A DNA stretch of 64,000 nt from Arthrobacter sp. zg-Y769 (GCF_020907405.1 NZ_JAJJOE010000013.1:39195-103194), one strand, 5' to 3'. Counted from the first letter of the stretch, positions 8,733-16,496 are shown. Numbers and translations are program-made. The notes: a model not told the origin generated them from the sequence alone.

Positions 8733-9218
8733 TCAAATGCTTTGGTCAACCAGCCGGGCGGCTGACATGGGATTGGCCGAGGCGCCGGACGCGGTGTAGG
8801 TGTTCGCGTCGGGGCTCAGCCCTGCCAGCGTTTCCTGCGCCGAGCGCGCTGCGGTACGCAGGAACTGTTCGTTGATGTCGCGCAGCTCGCGGATCTTTAC
8901 GGTCAGCTCCGTCATGGCCTGCAGATGGGCGTTGAAAATTTCCGTCCACGGTCCGGGAGGCGCAGCGGCCACCAGTTCACGCAGGGTCGCGTCTTCGGAG
9001 GTGCCCCATTCGACGGCGAGGCCGGCAACGGCGACGGCCCGCCCGAGATCCGCTCCGCGGAGGCGCTCGAGGACCTGTTCAACCTCGCGGGTGGCGTGCG
9101 TCAGCCATTTGGTTTTTCCCGAGGTGAGTAGCAGTTGTTCTTCTTCGAGCTTGAACACAAGAAGTTCCAACAATTCGCGCTCTTCCCAAAGAAGGGCGGA
9201 GAGTTTCTGGGTACCCAT
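8733..9218 (-). CDS. flgN: FlgN-family flagellar export chaperone
   Basis: A 161-residue mostly helical protein in the position of FlgN, the chaperone that keeps FlgK and FlgL soluble before export. It has the FlgN-type pattern 'LLWEERELLELLVFKLEEEQLLL' near the N-terminus and 'ELTVKIRELRDINEQFL' towards the C-terminus. The ATG at 9218 is preferred because it has a strong GGAGGTGAG site 5-6 nt upstream; the frame stays open for 27 more codons but without support. It is the first gene of the leftward operon, with a leader of about 125 nt from a sigma-28 type promoter. Confidence 0.86.
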   Translation of the reverse strand: MGTQKLSALLWEERELLELLVFKLEEEQLLLTSGKTKWLTHATREVEQVLERLRGADLGRAVAVAGLAVEWGTSEDATLRELVAAAPPGPWTEIFNAHLQAMTELTVKIRELRDINEQFLRTAARSAQETLAGLSPDANTYTASGASANPMSAARLVDQSI

Positions 9219-9346
9219 GCCTGGCTCACCTCCTAGTTGGTGCACTGAATGTCTCTGATCGGAATAAGACGTCTGATTCCAGGCCCCAACCTGCGGCAAA
9301 AGTCTTCGGTTTAGCGGTCACATACCTATATGTCCGCCATAAAACA

Positions 9347-9373
9347 CTATCGGCCGGTTCATCTTGAATGTTA
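9347..9373 (-). promoter_or_regulatory. sigma-28 type promoter of flgN-flgK-flgL-fliW
   Basis: Reading leftward: TAAC (9373-9370), exactly 15 nt, then GCCGATAG (9354-9347). This matches the FliA consensus TAAA-N15-GCCGATAA at 10 of 12 positions and is identical in both boxes to the fliC promoter in this window. Transcription would start near 9340. It overlaps the 5' end of the divergent sigma factor gene. Confidence 0.85.
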
Positions 9374-9378
9374 GTGGT

Positions 9379-10371
9379 ATGTTTCAGCTAAAGCGCTCAA
9401 GCGTGGATTTATCAGCGGTCTCAGCCGCTAACCACGAAAGCGGCGCGCAACTGTTCGCAGTTAGGGACAGTTGGGGAACAAGGGCTTGGGGGTCCAAATT
9501 GAATCGCGCCGAACGCAATGCCATGGTCGTGGAAAATCTGCCATTGGTTGGTTATCTCGTATCCGAAGTCTGTGCAAAGGCCACGCATCTCTCGCGTGAT
9601 GACCTGGCCTCGGCCGGATCCATCGCCCTTATAACGTCCGCAGATTCGTTCGATCCGGACCTGGGTGTTCCCTTTGGGGCCTATGCCCGCCGCCGCATCG
9701 TCGGCGCCTTTGCGGATGAAATGCGTTCCAATGACTGGGCCACGCGCTCCGCCCGCCGCCGGATCAAGGAAACCCTTTCGGTGAAGGAAACCCTGACGGC
9801 CGCCCTGGGCCGCACCCCGAATGTGGATGAGATTGCCTCTGCCCTGGGCGTGGACCGCACGGTCGCCGAGGATGCCCTTTCGGATGCGGCCCGCACGGTT
9901 TCCAGCCTGGATGAATCGGCGACGGATTTCCTCGTCGCGGACATGCCGTCGCCCGAGGGCTCACTCCTGGCCACGGAACGGTTGAAGTACCTGCAGGCCG
10001 CCGTCGCCGCCCTGCCGGAAAAGATGCGGTATGTAGTGGAGGAAATTTACTTCCACGACCGTACGGTCAAGGAAATAGCCGAAGAACTCGGCAGCACCCA
10101 TTCGGCTGTGTCCCAGCAGCGGGCCGAAGCGGTCCGTCTCCTTCGTGACGGCCTGGGCACGCATTACTCCGATACCGCTGCCGCCCCGGAACTCCAGTCC
10201 AGGATTGCCCCGGCCCGCCGCAATGCCTACCTCACGTCCGTGGGGGACCGCACCGCCGGCGGTATCACCCGGCACCATCTGGCGCCGGCCCTTCCCGGCG
10301 CGAAGGCCTTTGTTCCCGGGCTTACGGGCGTTCCCGGCCGGCCGGCGACTTTCAACCCGGCCGCTTCCTAG
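9379..10371 (+). CDS. fliA: FliA/WhiG-type flagellar RNA polymerase sigma factor
   Basis: A sigma-70 family protein with regions 2, 3 and 4 in order. Region 2 runs from 'VVENLPLVGYLVSEV' through 'SFDPDLGVPFGAYARRRIVGAFADEMR'. Region 3 is 'RRRIKETLSVKETLTAALGRTPNVDEIASALG'. Region 4 is 'LPEKMRYVVEEIYFHDRTVKEIAEELGSTHSAVSQQRAEAV'. The pattern places it with FliA/SigD/WhiG alternative sigma factors, and it sits between two divergent flagellar operons with sigma-28 type promoters. The start is uncertain: ATG 9379 has no clear ribosome site, while TTG 9499 follows GGGGG and begins just before region 2. A roughly 60-residue C-terminal extension has no known domain. Confidence 0.88.
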   Translation: MFQLKRSSVDLSAVSAANHESGAQLFAVRDSWGTRAWGSKLNRAERNAMVVENLPLVGYLVSEVCAKATHLSRDDLASAGSIALITSADSFDPDLGVPFGAYARRRIVGAFADEMRSNDWATRSARRRIKETLSVKETLTAALGRTPNVDEIASALGVDRTVAEDALSDAARTVSSLDESATDFLVADMPSPEGSLLATERLKYLQAAVAALPEKMRYVVEEIYFHDRTVKEIAEELGSTHSAVSQQRAEAVRLLRDGLGTHYSDTAAAPELQSRIAPARRNAYLTSVGDRTAGGITRHHLAPALPGAKAFVPGLTGVPGRPATFNPAAS

Positions 10372-10392
10372 GCTTACCGCCTAAATCTTTTT
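10369..10392 (+). terminator. weak terminator after the sigma factor gene
   Basis: A short 5-bp hairpin (TAGGC/GCCTA, loop TTACC) is followed by AATCTTTTTC and a further T-rich tract. It starts at the stop codon of the sigma factor. Confidence 0.5.
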
Positions 10393-10414
10393 CAAATTCT
10401 TTTTTAGAAACTTC

Positions 10415-10441
10415 TAACACCCGTCGGTGCTCCGCCGATAG
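10415..10441 (+). promoter_or_regulatory. sigma-28 type promoter of fliC
   Basis: TAAC (10415-10418), 15 nt, GCCGATAG (10434-10441): both boxes are identical to those of the flgN promoter. The surrounding DNA is AT-rich compared with the coding regions. Transcription should start near 10448, just before the leader hairpin. Confidence 0.9.
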
Positions 10442-10501
10442 CTATGGTTGCAGGCCCACGGAAGGGCCTGTTAGTACAGCCCACTCACGGAGGAATACAT
10501 C
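10442..10501 (+). promoter_or_regulatory. fliC leader with two ACGGA motifs (candidate CsrA target)
   Basis: A 7-bp hairpin, CAGGCCC (10451-10457) with GGGCCTG (10464-10470), exposes ACGGAA as its loop. A second ACGGAGG (10487-10493) is the Shine-Dalgarno 8 nt before the fliC ATG. Paired sites, one in a hairpin loop and one over the ribosome site, are how CsrA represses hag in Bacillus. csrA and fliW are both in this window. Binding itself is inferred. Confidence 0.75.
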
Positions 10502-11356
10502 ATGGGTTTCACAATCAACACCAACGTTTCATCGCTCAACGCCATGCGCAACCTGAACCTGAACCAGACGAACCAGGCCAAGTCGGTGGAGCGTCTCTCC
10601 AGCGGTATGCGCATCAACCGTGCAGCTGACGACGCTGCAGGCCTGGCTATCTCTGAAGGCCTGAAGAACCAGGTTTCCGGTTTGACGCAGGCCGGCCGCA
10701 ACGCCCAGGACGGCATCAGCCTCATCCAGACCGCTGAAGGCGCCCTGACCGAGGTCCACAACATCCTGAACCGTATGCGTGACCTGACGGTTCAGGCTGC
10801 TAACGATACGAACAACACCGAGTCCCGCGGCGCGATCAAGTCCGAAGTTGACGAACTGAAGTCGGAGCTGGACCGTATCAGCACCTCCACCAACTTCAAC
10901 GGCATCCAGCTGCTGGGCCCGAGCGCAGGTACAGGCGACGATGTCAAGGCCCAGGCAGCCACCTTGAAGATCCAGGTTGGTGCCGGTGCCAACGAGACCA
11001 TCAGCATCACGCAGGCTGACGTCGCCGGCACTCTGACAAAGCTCGCTGAAGGTCTGGGGAGCCTCACAACGCAGGCAGGCGCTGCTACGGCGACTGCCGC
11101 GCTGGACGAAGCCATCAAGACCACTTCCGATCAGCGTGCCGACCTGGGTGCACAGCAGAACCGCCTGGAATCCGCCTCGCGCTCCATCGCGGTGTCCGTG
11201 GAGAACCTCTCCTCGGCCAACTCCCGCATCCGCGACACGGACATGGCAGCGGAAATGGGTAACTTCACCAAGTCCCAGATCCTCTCCCAGGCCGCTACCG
11301 CGATGCTGGCCCAGGCCAACCAGATGAACTCCGGCGTTATGTCGCTCCTGCAGTAG
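10502..11356 (+). CDS. fliC: flagellin
   Basis: A 284-residue flagellin. The N-terminal D0/D1 region is 'MGFTINTNVSSLNAMRNLNLNQ' followed by 'VERLSSGMRINRAADDAAGLAISEGLK' (shown in parts). The C-terminal D1/D0 region contains 'LSSANSRIRDTDMAAEM' and ends 'ANQMNSGVMSLLQ'. The hypervariable outer part is only about 100 residues, so the filament subunit is a short type like Bacillus Hag. It is exported and polymerised into the filament. The Shine-Dalgarno is strong (ACGGAGGA) but probably gated by CsrA. A 12-bp hairpin lies after the gene. Confidence 0.97.
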   Translation: MGFTINTNVSSLNAMRNLNLNQTNQAKSVERLSSGMRINRAADDAAGLAISEGLKNQVSGLTQAGRNAQDGISLIQTAEGALTEVHNILNRMRDLTVQAANDTNNTESRGAIKSEVDELKSELDRISTSTNFNGIQLLGPSAGTGDDVKAQAATLKIQVGAGANETISITQADVAGTLTKLAEGLGSLTTQAGAATATAALDEAIKTTSDQRADLGAQQNRLESASRSIAVSVENLSSANSRIRDTDMAAEMGNFTKSQILSQAATAMLAQANQMNSGVMSLLQ

Positions 11357-11415
11357 CAGGTAGGTGACACCGGCTTTTATCAGCAGTAACCGCAGAACCG
11401 GCAGGTGAATGGCCG

Positions 11416-11462
11416 CTGGCGGCGGGGAAACATGACTTGGACCTCACGCTTCCCGCCGCCAG
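11416..11462 (+). terminator. hairpin between fliC and fliD (possible attenuating terminator)
   Basis: A 12-bp stem (11416-11427 with 11451-11462) with a 23-nt loop. No long T-run follows, so it may stabilise the abundant fliC transcript or only partly terminate it before fliD. Confidence 0.5.
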
Positions 11463-11490
11463 CCCATTCCCTGCCTTCTGTTTGTCACCG

Positions 11491-11550
11491 CAGGACACGG
11501 TAGGACCCAGCAGGACCTCAGCAGGACCTCAGCAGGACACCGCAGGACTT
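11491..11550 (+). repeat. AGGAC ladder in the fliC-fliD spacer
   Basis: AGGAC occurs six times, starting at 11492, 11502, 11512, 11523, 11534 and 11544, so it repeats every 10-11 nt. The last copy is just before the fliD ribosome site AAGGAG (11554-11559). The longest exact unit is CAGCAGGACCT. The origin is probably local duplication. Confidence 0.8.
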
Positions 11551-11566
11551 CTCAAGGAGCATTTTC

Positions 11567-12901
11567 ATGGCGCTAGGCATTGACGGGCTGATCAGCGGCA
11601 TCGACACCACTGCCATGATCGCGGACCTGATGAAGATCGAAGCGCGTCCGCAGGCGATGCTCAAGCAAAAGGTCGAGTCCAACAAGCTGTTCGTCACGGC
11701 GCTGCAGAACCTCAACACCAAGATCGCCTCCCTGACCGAGGCGGCCGGCAAGATCGCCAAAGCCGGCGGCACGGACCGCTACGCCGCCGTTACCGGGTCC
11801 ACCACCGTGACCGCAGCCGTCAAGGACGGCGCCGCGGCCGGCTCGCTGGACATCACGGTCAACAAGCTTGCCACAGCCCAGGTTTCCCTGTCCGGCGCCA
11901 TGGCCGCCTGGCCCAACGGCGACGCCCTCTCGATCTCCGCAAACGGCACCATTACCGAGCTGGACACGGCAGGCAAGAGCCTGGACGAAGTCATCAGCAA
12001 CGTCAACAAGGCAAACCTGGGTGTCACCGCCGTCAAGATCGCCGCTGGCAGCGTGGACGGCGTGCAGCAGTACCGCATGCAGTTCAGCGCCGCGGCCACC
12101 GGCGCAGCGGGCGCCTTCACTGTGGCGCAGAACGGCACGGATCTGGGTGCCATCCGCGCCGGAGCCGACGCCGAAGTCACCCTCTGGGCGGGTGTGGCCG
12201 GTGCCGAAACGAAGATCACCTCCGCCACCAACACCTTCGCGGACCTCATGCCCGGCGTGGACATCACCGTGTCCGCCGTTTCCACTGATCCGGTCACGGT
12301 GGCCGTCAGCCGGGACACCAAGGCGATCTCCGACGTCGCAGCCTCTCTGGTGGCCGGACTGACAGACGTCTTCGGCTACATTGACCGCAACTCTGCCGTC
12401 AGCATCGATACCTCCGACGGCGTGACCAAGACCACCGGCGGGGTATTCACCGGGGATTCAAGCACCCGTTCCCTGAAGCAGTCCATCATGGACGCCGCCA
12501 CCGGCTCGCTGGATGGACGTTCAACGTCGGACATCGGCATTACCCTCACCAAGTACGGCACGGTGGAGTTCGACGCCGACAAGTTCGCCGCCGCCCTCGC
12601 CGCGGATCCGGAAAAGACCCAGGCGTCTCTGCAGGCAATTGCCAGCCGGGTGGAGGCCACCGGTAAGGCCGCCTCCGATAAGTACGACGGCTCCATTACC
12701 AAGCGGATCCAAAGCCAGGAATCCACCGTGAAGTCCCTCAACAGCCAGGTTGAGCAATGGGACCGCCGGCTGGCTTCGCGGGAATCCACCCTGAAGCTCG
12801 TCTGGTCCAACCTTGAAGTCAAACTCGGCTCGCTCAACAGCCAGATGGACTGGCTCACCGGCCAGCTCGATTCCCTCACCGCCTCCTCGAGTAAGAAGTG
12901 A
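11567..12901 (+). CDS. fliD: flagellar filament capping protein FliD (HAP2)
   Basis: A 444-residue FliD, a usual length. The N-terminal signature is 'IDGLISGIDTTAMIADLMKIEARPQAMLK' (in part). The C-terminal coiled coil contains 'RIQSQESTVKSLNSQVEQWDRRLASRESTLKLVWSNLE' (in part). The pentameric cap at the filament tip helps flagellin subunits fold as they emerge. The ATG follows AAGGAG. It overlaps fliS by 4 bp and so belongs to fliD-fliS-fliT-like. Confidence 0.95.
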   Translation: MALGIDGLISGIDTTAMIADLMKIEARPQAMLKQKVESNKLFVTALQNLNTKIASLTEAAGKIAKAGGTDRYAAVTGSTTVTAAVKDGAAAGSLDITVNKLATAQVSLSGAMAAWPNGDALSISANGTITELDTAGKSLDEVISNVNKANLGVTAVKIAAGSVDGVQQYRMQFSAAATGAAGAFTVAQNGTDLGAIRAGADAEVTLWAGVAGAETKITSATNTFADLMPGVDITVSAVSTDPVTVAVSRDTKAISDVAASLVAGLTDVFGYIDRNSAVSIDTSDGVTKTTGGVFTGDSSTRSLKQSIMDAATGSLDGRSTSDIGITLTKYGTVEFDADKFAAALAADPEKTQASLQAIASRVEATGKAASDKYDGSITKRIQSQESTVKSLNSQVEQWDRRLASRESTLKLVWSNLEVKLGSLNSQMDWLTGQLDSLTASSSKK

Positions 12902-13341
12902 CCGTGAACTACTCAATGGCAGCCAAACGGGCTGAATATGCACGCAACGCTGTGCTCTCGGCCTCGCCTGCCCGGCTCCTGACCATGCTGTACGACCGGC
13001 TGCTGCTGGATCTTGCCCGGGCCGAAACCGCGCAGCAGAATGCCGACTGGCCGGTGGCTTCGGAGAACCTGCTCCATGCCCAGGCCATCATCACCGAACT
13101 TCTGGGCACCCTAAAGACGGATGTGTGGGAGGGCGGGGAAAACCTGCATGCCCTGTACACGTACTCGCTCTCCACCCTGATGAACGCGAACATCGGCCGG
13201 GACGCAAAGCTGACCCGGGAATGCATTGACCTGCTCGAACCTATCCGCCTGGCCTGGCATGAAGCCTCGGCGCAGCTTCCGGCCGCCGGTGCAACGCCCG
13301 CCGCTGCGGGTACGCCCGGAGGGGTCCTCGGTGTCGGCTGA
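12898..13341 (+). CDS. fliS: flagellar export chaperone FliS
   Basis: A 147-residue FliS. The family motif is 'SPARLLTMLYDRLLLDLARAETA' (in part), and 'ALYTYSLSTLMNANI' matches the usual 'L..LY.y....L..AN'. It binds the C-terminal helix of flagellin in the cytosol and delivers it to FlhA. The start is GTG 12898, overlapping the fliD stop (GTGA). The C-terminal 25 residues are Ala/Pro/Gly-rich and probably disordered. In Bacillus, FliS also affects FliW-CsrA balance indirectly through flagellin. Confidence 0.93.
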   Translation: MTVNYSMAAKRAEYARNAVLSASPARLLTMLYDRLLLDLARAETAQQNADWPVASENLLHAQAIITELLGTLKTDVWEGGENLHALYTYSLSTLMNANIGRDAKLTRECIDLLEPIRLAWHEASAQLPAAGATPAAAGTPGGVLGVG

Positions 13342-13675
13342 ATCGGCAGAGCCTTACCGCGGCCCCGAGGAGCTGGCCAACATCGCGCTCTGGGAAACCG
13401 TTCTCACACAGCTCGAAGACAATCTGGAATCCTTCCTTGAGGGCCAGTCGCTCACGGAACAGGCGCGCGAGATGGCAGCCGACTGGGAACCGCCGGCGGA
13501 CCTCGGCCCGCTGCCCGAGGAGCTCGTTACCCGCGCCCGCATGCTGTCCAAGGCGCAGACCCGCGCCTATGCGCAGCTGCGCAGCGAGTCGCGGACAAAC
13601 CGTAAGCAGTCCATGCTGATCCGCAGTGTCCCCGGTCCGGCGGCGTCGGCCGTTTATCTGGAAGTGGACGGCTAA
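13331..13675 (+). CDS. FliT-like small flagellar protein after fliS
   Basis: A 114-residue protein whose GTG start lies inside the end of fliS (11-bp overlap) after a CGGAGGGG ribosome site. It is acidic and helical: 'IALWETVLTQLEDNLESFLEG' and 'LVTRARMLSKAQTRAYAQLRSE'. The order fliD-fliS-this gene is the order fliD-fliS-fliT of other bacteria, and FliT is the chaperone of FliD. Sequence similarity to FliT is not clear by eye, so the role rests on position and size. Confidence 0.68.
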   Translation: MSAESAEPYRGPEELANIALWETVLTQLEDNLESFLEGQSLTEQAREMAADWEPPADLGPLPEELVTRARMLSKAQTRAYAQLRSESRTNRKQSMLIRSVPGPAASAVYLEVDG

Positions 13676-13753
13676 AAGCAGCCCTATTAGCAGGTTGCTT
13701 CCCTTCCCTATAACGCATACCTGCAAAAATCAAAAAAATTACGTGATTACGGC

Positions 13754-13780
13754 TTACGTACTTGTTAATTCGGCCGATAA
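13754..13780 (+). promoter_or_regulatory. sigma-28 type promoter of the flgB operon
   Basis: TTAC (13754-13757), 15 nt, GCCGATAA (13773-13780). The downstream box is a perfect match to the FliA consensus. It lies in an AT-rich 184-bp spacer, 80 nt before the flgB start, and would start transcription near 13787. Confidence 0.88.
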
Positions 13781-13859
13781 CTATTAACGAGCACGGATTG
13801 CTCATAAAAAAGGCCACGGATCGGCCGCACTGTCCCTTTAGCGAGAACTGGGTTTCACT
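13781..13859 (+). promoter_or_regulatory. flgB leader with two ACGGAT hairpin loops (candidate CsrA target)
   Basis: Hairpin 1 is GAGC (13789-13792), loop ACGGATT, GCTC (13800-13803). Hairpin 2 is GGCC (13812-13815), loop ACGGATC, GGCC (13823-13826). Both present the ACGGAT core that CsrA prefers in loops, 23 nt apart. Hairpin 1 starts 9 nt after the promoter's -10 box, the same place as the ACGGA hairpin in the fliC leader. The ribosome site before GTG 13860 is weak. Confidence 0.68.
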
Positions 13860-14201
13860 GTGTTCGATTCCGTTTCCTCCATTGCGCTGCAAAGCGCCCT
13901 GGACGGTCTTGCCCTCCGCCAGCGGACCATCGCGAACAATATCGCGAATGTGAATACCCCCGGCTACCAGGCCCAGCGCGTCACCTTCGAGGACGCCCTC
14001 GCAAAGTCAGTGAAAGCCGGCAACGGTGCGGCAACCCCCATCACCGCGCGTTCCCTTGAACCCACCCGCCTGGACGGCAGCAACGTCAACCTGGACACCG
14101 AGACGCTGTCCAACATCGACACAGTGCTGCGCTACCAGTTCGCCACCCAAGCCGTTGGCGGAGAAGCTAATTCCCTCCGCACGGCATTGAGGACCAACTA
14201 A
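13860..14201 (+). CDS. flgB: flagellar basal-body rod protein FlgB
   Basis: A 113-residue FlgB with 'LDGLALRQRTIANNIANVNTPGYQAQRVTFEDAL' (in part), the N-terminal rod-protein signature. It ends 'LRYQFATQAVGGEANSLRTAL', the C-terminal D0 helix. It is the proximal rod subunit, exported through the type III gate and crossing the thick cell wall. The start is GTG 13860. It is the first gene of a long run to flgE with overlapping stops and starts. Confidence 0.95.
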   Translation: MFDSVSSIALQSALDGLALRQRTIANNIANVNTPGYQAQRVTFEDALAKSVKAGNGAATPITARSLEPTRLDGSNVNLDTETLSNIDTVLRYQFATQAVGGEANSLRTALRTN

Positions 14202-14593
14202 TGACTTTCGATGCCATCGGCATTGCCGCCACCGGACTCACCACGCACCGCAAGTGGCTGGACGCAGTTTCCGACAACCTGGCCAACGCCAACAACGTCT
14301 CCAGCACCGACGGTGCTGCCTTCCAGGCCCGCTACGTCGTAGCGCAGGAAGGACAGGAAGGCAGCGGAGTCCACGTCACAGGCGTGGAGTACGGCGATGC
14401 CGAAGGCCGGATGGTGTACCAGCCCGACCACGCCCTGGCCGATGCCGAGGGCTATGTCCGCTACCCCGACATTGACCTGTCGGAACAAATGGGCAACCTG
14501 ATCCTCGCCCAGCGCGGCTATGAAGCCAACGCCGCCGTGGTTGACCGTGCCAAGAGCACCTACGAAGCAGCACTCCAGATTGGACGCTCCTAA
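14201..14593 (+). CDS. flgC: flagellar basal-body rod protein FlgC
   Basis: A 130-residue FlgC. It has 'IAATGLTTHRKWLDAVSDNLANANN', then 'VYQPDHALADAEGYVRYPDIDLSEQMGNLILAQRGYEANAAV' (in parts), which are the family blocks. It is a rod subunit between FlgB and the hook side. The ATG shares a base with the flgB stop (TAATG), showing tight coupling. Confidence 0.96.
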   Translation: MTFDAIGIAATGLTTHRKWLDAVSDNLANANNVSSTDGAAFQARYVVAQEGQEGSGVHVTGVEYGDAEGRMVYQPDHALADAEGYVRYPDIDLSEQMGNLILAQRGYEANAAVVDRAKSTYEAALQIGRS

Positions 14594-14898
14594 TGCCCGT
14601 TCCCGCCATCGCTGCAGTCAGCAGCACCACGCCGACGGGATACGTGGAAGCCGCCAAGCCTGCCGTCTCCACCGACGGTTCCTCCTTTGCCACGCAGCTC
14701 ACCGGAGCCGTGGACAACGTCACCGAACTGCAGTCCACTTCCAAGACACTCGCCGTGCAGGCGGTGACCGGGGACCTGGATGACATCCATGCCGCCACCA
14801 TCGCTTCCACCCGGGCGTCCGTCACCCTGGAACTTGTCGCCGCCGTGCGGAACAAGGGTGTTGACGCGTTCAACGAGATCATGCGGATGCAGGCCTGA
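14593..14898 (+). CDS. fliE: flagellar MS-ring/rod adapter FliE
   Basis: A 101-residue FliE. The C-terminal half has the family block 'DDIHAATIASTRASVTLELVAAVRNKGVDAFNEIMRMQ' (in part), where E. coli FliE also ends in 'IM.MQ'. It joins the FliF ring to the FlgB rod. The start overlaps the flgC stop by one base, and fliF starts on its own stop. Confidence 0.95.
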   Translation: MPVPAIAAVSSTTPTGYVEAAKPAVSTDGSSFATQLTGAVDNVTELQSTSKTLAVQAVTGDLDDIHAATIASTRASVTLELVAAVRNKGVDAFNEIMRMQA

Positions 14899-16496
14899 TG
14901 CCCGGTCCCATGAGCGCGGTGACCGACCGCCTGGGCAAGACGGTTGGCCAGTTCACCCTGGCGCAGAAGACCATCGCCATTATTGGTATTGCCGTGGTTG
15001 CCCTCGGCATCGCACTGCTGGCCTCCTGGCTGACCAAGCCGGCCTACACCCCGCTGTTCTCCGGCCTGGAGGCCACGGACGCCAACAGCATTGTGGAACA
15101 GCTCAAGACCGACGGCGTTCCCTACGAGGTTGCCGACGGCGGCGGAACCATCATGGTTCCGGAGGAACACGTGTACGACCAGCGGCTCAAGGCCGCGGGC
15201 GCCGGCCTGCCGTCCGAATCCAGCGGCGGTTATTCGCTGCTGGACGAAATGGGTGTCACGTCCTCGGAATTCCAGCAGTCCGTAACCTACAAACGGGCCC
15301 TGGAAGGCGAAATTGCCAAGACCGTCGGCGCCATCGACGGCGTGAAGAACGCCTCCGTGCAGCTGGCCATCCCCGAAGACACAGTGTTTGTCTCCGAAAA
15401 GGCCGATCCCACCGCCTCGGTGTTTGTGGAAACGCAGAACGGGACCACGCTGAGCTCCGACCAGGTTTCCGCCATTGTGCACCTGACCTCTGCCTCGGTA
15501 GACGGTATGGAGTCCACCAACGTCGCAGTGATCGACGCCGCCGGAACGGTGCTTTCCGCCGTCGGCACCGGTACCACCGGTTCCGCAGACAAGCAGGCCA
15601 CGGATTACGAGGAGCGGGTCACCGCTTCCGTGCAGACCATGCTGGACCGCGTAGTGGGTCCCGGCAACGCGACGGTGGCCGTGGCAGCCGACATGAATTA
15701 CGAATCCGCCAACCGGGTGGAGGAATCCTTCACCGCCCCGCAGGACACTCCGGCACTGAACGAAGCCACCAGCACCGAGGAATACACCGGCGGCGCCAAC
15801 GGCGGCAGCGCCGCAGGCATCCTGGGCCCGGACAACATTGCCGTGCCCAGCGGAGGCGAGGACGACGGCGCCTTCCGCTCCGAGACGAGCACCAAGAACA
15901 ACGCCGTGAACAAGGTCACCGAAACCCGGGAAATCCCGGCCGGTTCCCTGAACCGCCAGACGGTTTCCGTGGCACTGAACACCAACGCGGCCGCCGGATT
16001 GAACGTAGCTGACCTGGAGGCTCTGGTCGGCACCGCCGCCGGCATCAACGCCGAACGCGGCGACGAGATCACGGTGGAAATGGTCTCCTTCAATGCGGAC
16101 GGTGCCACCAGTGCACAGGACGCCCTGGCCGACGCCCAGGCAACGGAAGAAGCCGAGCGCCGCGCAGAGATGCTCCAGATGGGAATCATCGTGGCCGGCA
16201 TTGTCCTGCTGGTCGTCCTGGCCCTGATCGCCTACGCCATGCGTTCCCGCCGGCAGAACCGCGAAGCCATCGACCTCGGCGAACTGCCCGAGCTGGATCC
16301 GCTGGCCCCGGCTGCAGGCCTGACCATGCTGAGTGAGCCGGCGCCACTGGTTTCCACGGACACCGCCTCCCTGCAGATTGTTGCTGCGGCCGTGGACCAG
16401 GACCGGAAGCGGGCCGAACTCGACGCCCTGGCGGCCCAGGACCCGGTCCGCACCGCTGATTATCTGCGCAACCTCATGGAGGACAGCCGAGCATGA
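14898..16496 (+). CDS. fliF: flagellar MS-ring protein FliF
   Basis: A 532-residue FliF. The first membrane segment is at about residues 27-48 ('TIAIIGIAVVALGIALLASW'). Ring-building domains follow, including 'PAYTPLFSGLEATDANSIVEQL' (in part) and 'SVQLAIPEDTVFV'. The second membrane segment is near 430-452 ('GIIVAGIVLLVVLALIAYAM'). The C-terminal tail ('AAQDPVRTADYLRNLMEDSRA') is the usual FliG-binding helix. It is the membrane base on which rod, export gate and C-ring assemble. Confidence 0.96.
   Translation: MPGPMSAVTDRLGKTVGQFTLAQKTIAIIGIAVVALGIALLASWLTKPAYTPLFSGLEATDANSIVEQLKTDGVPYEVADGGGTIMVPEEHVYDQRLKAAGAGLPSESSGGYSLLDEMGVTSSEFQQSVTYKRALEGEIAKTVGAIDGVKNASVQLAIPEDTVFVSEKADPTASVFVETQNGTTLSSDQVSAIVHLTSASVDGMESTNVAVIDAAGTVLSAVGTGTTGSADKQATDYEERVTASVQTMLDRVVGPGNATVAVAADMNYESANRVEESFTAPQDTPALNEATSTEEYTGGANGGSAAGILGPDNIAVPSGGEDDGAFRSETSTKNNAVNKVTETREIPAGSLNRQTVSVALNTNAAAGLNVADLEALVGTAAGINAERGDEITVEMVSFNADGATSAQDALADAQATEEAERRAEMLQMGIIVAGIVLLVVLALIAYAMRSRRQNREAIDLGELPELDPLAPAAGLTMLSEPAPLVSTDTASLQIVAAAVDQDRKRAELDALAAQDPVRTADYLRNLMEDSRA

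Noticed and set aside
13690..13726. GCAGGT...ACCTGC inverted repeat as terminator of the fliD operon
   Set aside because: Only 6 bp of stem with a loop of about 25 nt. The A-rich run after it is on the wrong strand for a T-run.
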